Origin: Lolium rigidum
Lineage: Eukaryota > Streptophyta > Magnoliopsida > Poales > Poaceae
Reading direction: 5' to 3'
Assembly: GCF_022539505.1 (NCBI RefSeq)
Contig: NC_061512.1
Location: 247,458,510 to 247,522,509 of the forward strand
DNA length: 64,000 nucleotides
Under the pieces are notes generated by a model. It was not told the DNA's origin, made no database searches, and saw only the letters and a program-made list of their open reading frames with translations. Position numbers and translations under genes: made by a program. Shown piece by piece: positions 56,949 through 64,000 of this stretch (its first letter is position 1; each line of letters starts with the position of its first letter).

Positions 56949-59900
56949 ATGGGGCGGCAGCCGTGCTGCGACAAGCTGGGGGTGAAGCGTGGGCCGTGGA
57001 CGGCGGAGGAAGACAGGAAGCTGATGGCCTTCATCCTTGGCAACGGCGGCCGCTGCTGCTGGCGCGCCGTCCCCAAGATGGCGGGGCTGCTGCGCTGCGG
57101 CAAGAGCTGCCGCCTCCGCTGGACCAACTACCTCCGCCCGGACCTCAAGCGCGGCCTCCTCACGGACGACGAGGAGCGGCTGGTCGTTGACCTCCACGCA
57201 AAGCTTGGCAACAGGTACCGTACATTATTTCGTTGAAAAAACATTTGGTCTCGACCGCTGCACACACGGCTAGCGGCTGGCATCACCGTTTTGTCTTTGG
57301 TTGCGGATGTACAAATGCACACCGTACCATACCACAAATGGATACTACTAGTACGTGCGATTGAGACGATTAAGCTCTCTAGGGCCACTCACTTGATTGC
57401 CCTCTAGGTAAGACGGGCAAGTAATATTCATGCATGGTGCGCTTAGTTAATGCGCATACAAGAGAGACTATATACTAGCTAGCTCCACGCAGGATAAAAC
57501 TAAATACAGTACGCACTTGCCCTAAAAAAAATACAGTAGGCACTTCGGCACTTGCCTCAAGAAAAATATACAGTACGCACAATCACCTTATCATGATCGA
57601 ACGCCAACCACAGCTAATATTTCTTGAAAACGACGCACGTAAACTTAACTACGTGATCACACTCGTGTGGTGTGAACTATAAGCAAGCGATTACGTCCGG
57701 CCGTCAGTGCGTGTGCATGACATAGTAGCGACGTAGGCATGCTAGGTGCCTAGGTACGTAGATTAGTTAAGAGCTTGCGCGGATGCACCTGCAGGCCGAT
57801 CGATAGGAGTCCTCAACGAGAGAGGAAATACACTTTGTTGCTTCAGAAACCAATTGTGGTCAGCAGACTCGGCATACACAACAGTACTAGAAGTTGTACC
57901 TTACTATTAAATTGAGTCCATTATGACCTTAAATTAAAGTAAGCTCATGTAATTTTGCTGCAAAATATTACTACATCCATTTGTCAATATATATGACGCC
58001 ATGATGCCTAAAAAGCATGTAGTCGGACTTTTCTGACTATAGGTTTCAAAAGAAATTTATTTTGACTATGGTTATAAATATATAGGAAAATATTTAGATT
58101 TGTAAAGTGAAAATAGTACTCCCTCCGATCCATAATAAATATTTAGATTTGTAAAGTGAAAATAGTACTCCCTCCTCTTGTACTAATGTAGTACTAAAGT
58201 ACCGATACTTATTGTGGATCGGAGACAGTATAGTTAATTAGCTACTACCTCCATCCCAAAGCTAAGCCTTATAATATTTTTAGAAATTCAAACTATGTCA
58301 AGTTTGACTAAGTTCTTACTAAAAATCATTAACATGCAAAATACAAAATTAATATCATTAGATAGAAATGAAATATATTCTCGTCTGGTATCTACAAAAT
58401 ATTATATTTGTTGATAGATTGTTTTAAAATTTTGGTCAAACTTTACTTGGTTTGACTTTTCAAAAAAATATAAGCCTTAAGCTTTGGGATGGAGGTAGTA
58501 TGTCATAAAAACTCTTATAATACGAAGTTTCATAATTTCTACCAATACACTCTTAATAAAAAGTATTGGTCAAAAGGTGTATATTCAATAATGTGTCAAT
58601 GTCTAAACGCCATTTAGAATTCATATATTAAATGATATCGCAACTAGTGAAGGTTTAGTCTGATTGGCAAAAGTTATAATACACATGACATCACTGAAAG
58701 ATGAATTGTTTTATTGGGTCATTGAACTAATCCATTTATGTTTGAATTCCCGTACTTGATTAGAAATAGTTTCTCAGAATTGCGTTGTAAATTAGCATGC
58801 AGATCATTAAAAAAAATGCGACTTGGAAGTTAGACAGCTTCTAGAAGAATTTGGGTGCCTACAAGTGAGAGAGCAGGCAATGGTACTCGAACTTACGATC
58901 TCACGGGCAGGGCAGGTATCAACACCTCCTAGCCATCCAGGCTATGTAGATCATATAAATGTAAAGTACAAAGTGCCTGATATTCTAGATAACCTATGCC
59001 TAAGAAAAACTAAGGCCACACATTTATACCATTCAATTTTACAAATTATTGCGGACACTGAACAAATTTGTAGAATGCTTTTTTGGCAAAGTCTCACATA
59101 CCAAACACATGCTATTATATATTTTAGACAAAATAAATCGAAATGATAGACTAATTAGGTTTATGACAAACATACGTATTGCAAATTCTTTGGATTTCAA
59201 TAATTATATCTTCCAAAGGGTGGCATGCACTGCTCTTAGGTCAAAGAGTTGAAGCGTGACATGCAGGTGACCTATTGCAGTCTTACGAGGTACATGAAAC
59301 ATCAAACACATTCATAGAACTAGCTTTAGACAGAAGCTATATTACTAGTGTGTCGTTGATCCCCTATCATACCAACTGATGCTAATATTTTGAAAACTAA
59401 ATTGTGCACAAAAAATGATGGTGCTACCCACACAAAAAATTATCTTCAAATCCAGAAAATACATAAGACAACTATTGGTCCATATGACTCCAGTTCTTAG
59501 GCAGCACAAATTTATGTCCCTATTTCCCAAAAAAGGAAAATAAATTAATTTTAATGTGCCTGTAAGAAAGTAATGCCACACAATCGGACAGGCTTACAAT
59601 CTGTCATTGCAGAAAATTCCAGAAACATGGCCACTGCTTTTTTTCCCTTGTATCCATCACTGTCTTGATGAGTGCGCTAGCAGCCACACCACTAGCTTTG
59701 CTTGTGGGGTTGAGGAAAATTAACCTAGCGTTGTTGGACTCAGAAATGGAAAGCATCGGGCTTAGGTCAAGTTGCCCAGCACTTCAAACTTTTTTAAAGG
59801 CCACTCTCGCTCACTCTACCAACCACTTCGTTATTTTATCACTGATAAAAGGCTACTACTACTCAGACACAGATAGCTTAAAGAAACAGATGATGTCGTT

Positions 59901-60973
59901 GTGATGGAGAGTGAACCTTAATTCTTATTGTACTCCATATCAGCAAAAAGTTTTTCCATGTAAGTGTTCAGTAGTTATCAACATGCATATATACCGCTAT
60001 GTACATAATTGAAAACAGGCATAGTGAACTTTTAATCATCATAAGGAATTTTGGTAAGCAGTAGCACTAAGCAACCACGAGAAGGACGTAAAAAGTTTCT
60101 TTTCACTTTTACCTAAGCATGCACCATAGCATGAATTAACAGGTACACATTTCGTCGCAACTACATATGAGAACTTTGACCATTTTATCTGTATATGTTA
60201 GAAGAAAATTGTAAATAAATGACTATTGCAAATAAGGTTTCGTGAAAAATAGTACGTGCCAAACTCCTCTCGTCAATTTGAATATTATTTATTTATTAAT
60301 CATCAAAGTTATGGAAGTTTGACCGCATCCTGAGAATTTCATTTCTAAAATGTGAATGCCTTGTAAATTTTGTCTGTCTCTATGCAGATGGTCCAAGATT
60401 GCTGCCAAGTTACCAGGAAGGACAGATAACGAGATTAAGAACCATTGGAACACACACATCAAGAAGAAACTTATCAAGATGGGCATAGATCCGGTTACAC
60501 ACGAGCCACTCGACGGACGGAAACAACCGCAACAAGAAAGCCCCACTACCACATCCGCACATTCCTCCACCGTCACGGCTGAATCCAAGTCTATGGACGA
60601 CCAACAAGAGAACAAACACGTTAACGACACAGACAAGGATGTTACATCGTCTGGGGAAGAGTCTAGCATGCCACAATCGTCAAGCGTGAACACTACGACT
60701 AGTGTGGGCATCACTAACCATGACCAGGACCCGTTGGTGAAGTGGCTGATGGAAGAGGAGGAGGACATGCCCATTGGCGTTGTTGATGAGTCGTGGCTTG
60801 ACTTAACAGCTAGTGACAACATCGACGATCTCAACATCATCACCGCTACCACCCCATGGGACATCGTTGGAGCTACGGACTGGTTGCTCGACTACCAAGA
60901 TTTTGGAGTAGAGGAATCGAGCTTGCTAGTGGACGTCTCTATGGTCGACAACTCAAGCAGATCAAATCTCTAG
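56949..60973 (+). CDS. R2R3-MYB transcription factor, MYB20/43/85-ODORANT1 type
   Basis: Nuclear DNA-binding regulator; the nearest plant relatives control phenylpropanoid, lignin and secondary-wall genes. Exons 56949-57214 and 60388-60973 (donor acag|gtaccg, acceptor atgcag|atgg) give 283 residues; codon 89 (Arg) is split. R2: Trp17, Trp38, Trp58 in [29 protein letters not shown]3 has Leu71 in place of the first Trp (normal), then [23 protein letters not shown] with Trp90 and Trp109. The N-terminus [18 protein letters not shown] and the segment [18 protein letters not shown] mark this subgroup. The C-terminus is acidic ([12 protein letters not shown]) with WLLDYQDFG near the end, a likely activation region. 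Most R2R3-MYB genes have an intron inside R2; here it is absent, leaving one 3173-bp intron in R3. In-frame ATG at 56895 is less likely. Confidence 0.93.
58088..58175 (+). repeat. perfect 39-bp direct repeat overlapping a MITE end
   Basis: 58088-58126 and 58137-58175 are identical (aaatatttagatttgtaaag...actccctcc). The unit spans the left boundary of the Stowaway-like element at 58119, so it is a local duplication made after insertion. Confidence 0.85.
58119..58228. mobile_element. Stowaway-like MITE in the MYB intron
   Basis: Ends ctccctccgatccataataa and ttattgtggatcggagacag are inverted, with TA on both sides (58117-58118, 58229-58230). The interior contains a duplicated piece of left flank plus end. 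Confidence 0.8.
58245..58498. mobile_element. Stowaway MITE in the MYB intron, 254 bp
   Basis: Ends ctacctccatcccaaagc and gctttgggatggaggtag are perfect inverted repeats, flanked by TA (58243-58244 and 58499-58500). It lies only 16 bp from the preceding MITE. Confidence 0.9.
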
Positions 60974-63900
60974 TGGTCTACCTACATCTAGCTAGCAAAC
61001 GGTTGGAGAAGATGCCAACATGTGTTGTATAGTGGAGCAGATAATAAGATTCTCTCTCATCTGGATCCATTTAATTCTTGGATTGAAGAATTGAGTGATA
61101 CATAGGTTAGTGTTATTGTGTTGCATATTTTCCCCTTGTGGTTCAAGGGGCTTAATCAAATTGTTCCATTAGAAATATATGTTTCCTCTCAAAGAGAGAG
61201 GCTGTAGAAGTCATAAATATATGTATTGGTCTGCTTGTATGTAGATGTTTCCAATACAAAATGTTTGTGTGAGAAATGCATGTCTGTTTTTTTCTTGCAA
61301 ATACATGGGTCTGAGCTTCCATCAAATCTTAGAAGCTAGAAAGTCACACATTTATCTGAGAAAATGATCTAAAACATTTATTCAATAGTCTTAAGTTATA
61401 ACATCATAAGAATTATATATCGATTGGTACATTAACTAAGATGCATTTATAGTCTTTATTAGAATGTATATTTTTATGACAAGTAAGTAGTAGAACTATA
61501 TGAAATAGAAACTAATTCAGATTTTCTGCCATTAGTAATTCAGCTAGTTTGTTTGGAGAGACTACAATAAATATATATTATTGGCTATGTTGCATCTTTA
61601 ATAGCATCCTTAATTATGTGCAAATCGCATGCATATGTGGTGCTTAACTTGAGTACTAATTAAGCAAAGATATTTTTTATATACTTTTCTCTGTTCATAG
61701 TTAGAGAGGTTCACTACAGTAATTGTGTAGGTTGATTAGTTACCTACTTGCAAGTTTGCTATTTTAAATCTTTATCGTTAACACGATAATATTGTTTAAG
61801 GAAAATGTTGTCAATTTAATGATGCAAGGGTTGTAACTGTAACTATAAAATGTTTAGTAACATTTGTCGCACTATAAGTCATTGCTTTAAATTTCAAAGC
61901 AAGCAATTTGTTGGAGGGAAAGTGGTAAAGAGTAAAAGACCGGGAGAAAAACAGAATCATTGGATGTGAAATGTAAAAAAGCTAAGGAGATGTGATGGGC
62001 TTTCATATTCTTACCAGAGGTCACAAAAGAATCAAAAAGATAACAGAGGAGACACATGACAATGAGATGGCCTTTTGGCCGGATGCATTTTCCACCATAA
62101 ATAAAGGATTTATAAATCTGGGACTTGCTTGAAATACTGATTTCATAGAAAATGATGTAGCTAGTGTCTATAATATCAATAAGATTTTTTAATATCTTTT
62201 GAACAGGGGAAAAAGCTTTGCTGCGGTATGATGTTTCCAGATGTTTCTCTCCAACGATGCCTCAGATTGCTTCTTTTTAATCTTATTAGTGAAGATGGCC
62301 ATCGTCATAGTGGGGGATGTCTCTAAAAACTCATGCATTGATAAGCATGATATAAGCAAGGCAATGATCCTTCTACGGGCTGCCTAAAGATTTGTGCTGG
62401 AGATCCACCATCTCTTAACCGTGAAAGAGCTCCAACGGTTGAAATTCCAATCCGTGAGCCCAAGCCATTGACCTGCCATCCTCAAATGCAGATAAAAGAA
62501 AACTGGCAACCGAAGATGAGATGGATTGCCATTTCTGGCTCCATACGACACACTAATCGATGTCAAATTACTTTGTTAGTTTTTATGTTGAAGCAATTTT
62601 TTTGAATATACTCAAGTTGGCAAGATGCATGTTGCAAACGTACTAGATTGCAATCAATACGTGCATGTACGTTCACTTGTGAAGTTAATTAATGGACGTG
62701 TTATCGGAAGTCAAAGTTATTAGCTGTCGATCCAGCTCAAGTTGGCATATCATTTGCATGCAAGAAAACGATGCAACTTAATTAGAGGAGAGCTGGCTGC
62801 CTAGCTTATCTGGTTATCTCTTGGCCATACTTCTCTTGTGGAGTACATGATGACATATGCACACGTGGAGTATCCCTAAAAAAGTTATAGACGTGCAAAG
62901 GCTTGAATAGTTGCAGTCGCACCGAAACGACGATGTGTCGCGTTCAGTGGTAAAGCATATGGCCGTGCGGCCCGTGCAGCCGTGCTACCAGACCAGGCAG
63001 AGTGTTTGCCCCTGGTGTACCACAAACTAAGCACTTGAAGTCTTGAACACACGTCGAGAGACACGCGAGGAGGTTAGCGTAAGAAACGGCCAAATTAAAG
63101 ATAGATATAGCACGGTCGAGAGGTCGAGAGCGAGCACGAGCTAGCACGAGGGCGCACTTGACCTGAAAGCTGACAGCAACACCAACGCAGCACAGTCCAC
63201 TGGTAGTAGCTTGTACACTTCACGTGTGATTGGACGAACGGGACATATTTCTGCCGGACGAAATTCACCAGTATTTTAAAAAATTGCTTATACTTAAAGT
63301 TCTTTTTATATATATATTTTGTACAAATTTGTTTGACAAATCTCGGACAGCACTTTGATCGGTAATTCCGAAAACTATCAAAGAAAGTTCAATCAAGTAA
63401 AAAACCTTGGTCGCAAGGTCGGATTTCAATAGGGTGTACCTGATGCACAGGTATCAGGGTCAAGCAAAAAAATTAAGTCACACATGAGATAACTAAGGCT
63501 TGTGCAACAGGTTAGACATAGAAAAGTGCATCAGGGAGGCTATAGTTTAACCTAGCAAGGTTGCAGATGTAGAAATTGTACAGAGAGGCTATTGGGTGAT
63601 AGTTTTCATGGGTGACTCAATATAGTTGTATTGGATGGTGCACACAAAACACATACAGTCCAATGGCTGGTGTGTAGTCATGAACAAGAACTTGCTTGCC
63701 TCTCCAGTGCAATTTGTCCCTTGGCCTATCATTAGGGGGACATGAACTTCCACAGGGACATGAGCAGCTAGCTTGCCAAAAGGAATAGGTCATCTGTAAG
63801 ACTGTAACTTGACACCTTTTGGACTCCATATGGACTGCCTGTGTCGCCGTCAGATTTGGTGATCTCCAGACAAGGTGAAAGCTTCAGCATAGATAAGGTG

Positions 63901-64000
63901 GGTTGGTTGGGCGATCCCAATCCCAGCTTTGTTTTTTATTTTAACGTCACTGATGTGAACCCCTGTCTCGAGATCTTCCACAGGGCCTCCACCAACTAAA
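60974..64000. other. intergenic downstream of the MYB gene
   Basis: Mostly AT-rich. No coding gene, transposon protein, clear inverted ends or tandem array found. The short minus-strand ORFs at 62384-62566, 62944-63147 and 63617-63829 show no recognisable features. Confidence 0.45.

Overview
This window is nuclear DNA of a large-genome grass, almost certainly a Triticeae member (wheat, Aegilops, barley or a relative). The reasons are spliced plant genes of grass type, Stowaway MITEs, CACTA elements with the subterminal and terminal motifs usual in Triticeae, a repeat starting TGATACGTCTCC that I know as very common in wheat, and dense nesting of transposons. Three runs of exactly 100 N (932-1031, 12932-13031, 40271-40370) are assembly gaps, all inside repeats.

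Three intact host genes are visible. (1) A single-exon GH17 endo-1,3-beta-glucanase, 24644-25717 (+), preceded by a duplicated and truncated copy of its own promoter and start. (2) A 22-exon pantothenate kinase 2 gene, 28416-36702 (-), whose spliced frame is open for 895 codons and joins a type II pantothenate kinase domain to a DUF89 metal-dependent phosphatase domain (CoA synthesis plus damage control). It has two GC-AG introns and a Stowaway MITE in an intron. (3) A two-exon R2R3-MYB factor of the MYB20/43/85-ODORANT1 type, 56949-60973 (+), with a 3.2 kb intron holding two Stowaway MITEs.

The rest is mobile or repeat DNA. 0.9-3.9 kb: a frameshifted zf-TTF/DUF4371/hAT-dimerisation gene (-). 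7.9-10.7 kb: a broken CACTA transposase (-) between two diverged direct repeats. 11.6-12.4 kb: a 133-bp satellite. 13.0-18.93 kb: the 3' part of a CACTA element with decayed ORF2, a Ulp1-like region, an array of eight hairpin units, a small RNase H1-N-like plus membrane ORF, subterminal repeats and the terminus. 19.4-21.8 kb: a second zf-TTF fragment cut by another CACTA end, then a LINE tail. 22.7-23.75 kb: a TTA-flanked PIF/Harbinger-like element carrying an acidic ORF. 37.0-44.9 kb: nested retroposons, MULE-like and LTR-like repeats. 45.14-50.12 kb: a complete Mutator-like element (perfect 9-bp target duplication, 98-bp inverted ends) carrying a broken two-exon gene and a minisatellite, inserted in a T-rich 210-bp tandem array. 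52.7-56.7 kb and 61-64 kb hold no gene I can recognise.

The observation I rate highest is the hairpin array at 16.24-17.87 kb. Each of its eight repeat units folds into a stem of about 84 nt, and the two arms of each unit change together from unit to unit, so the pairing is kept while the sequence differs.
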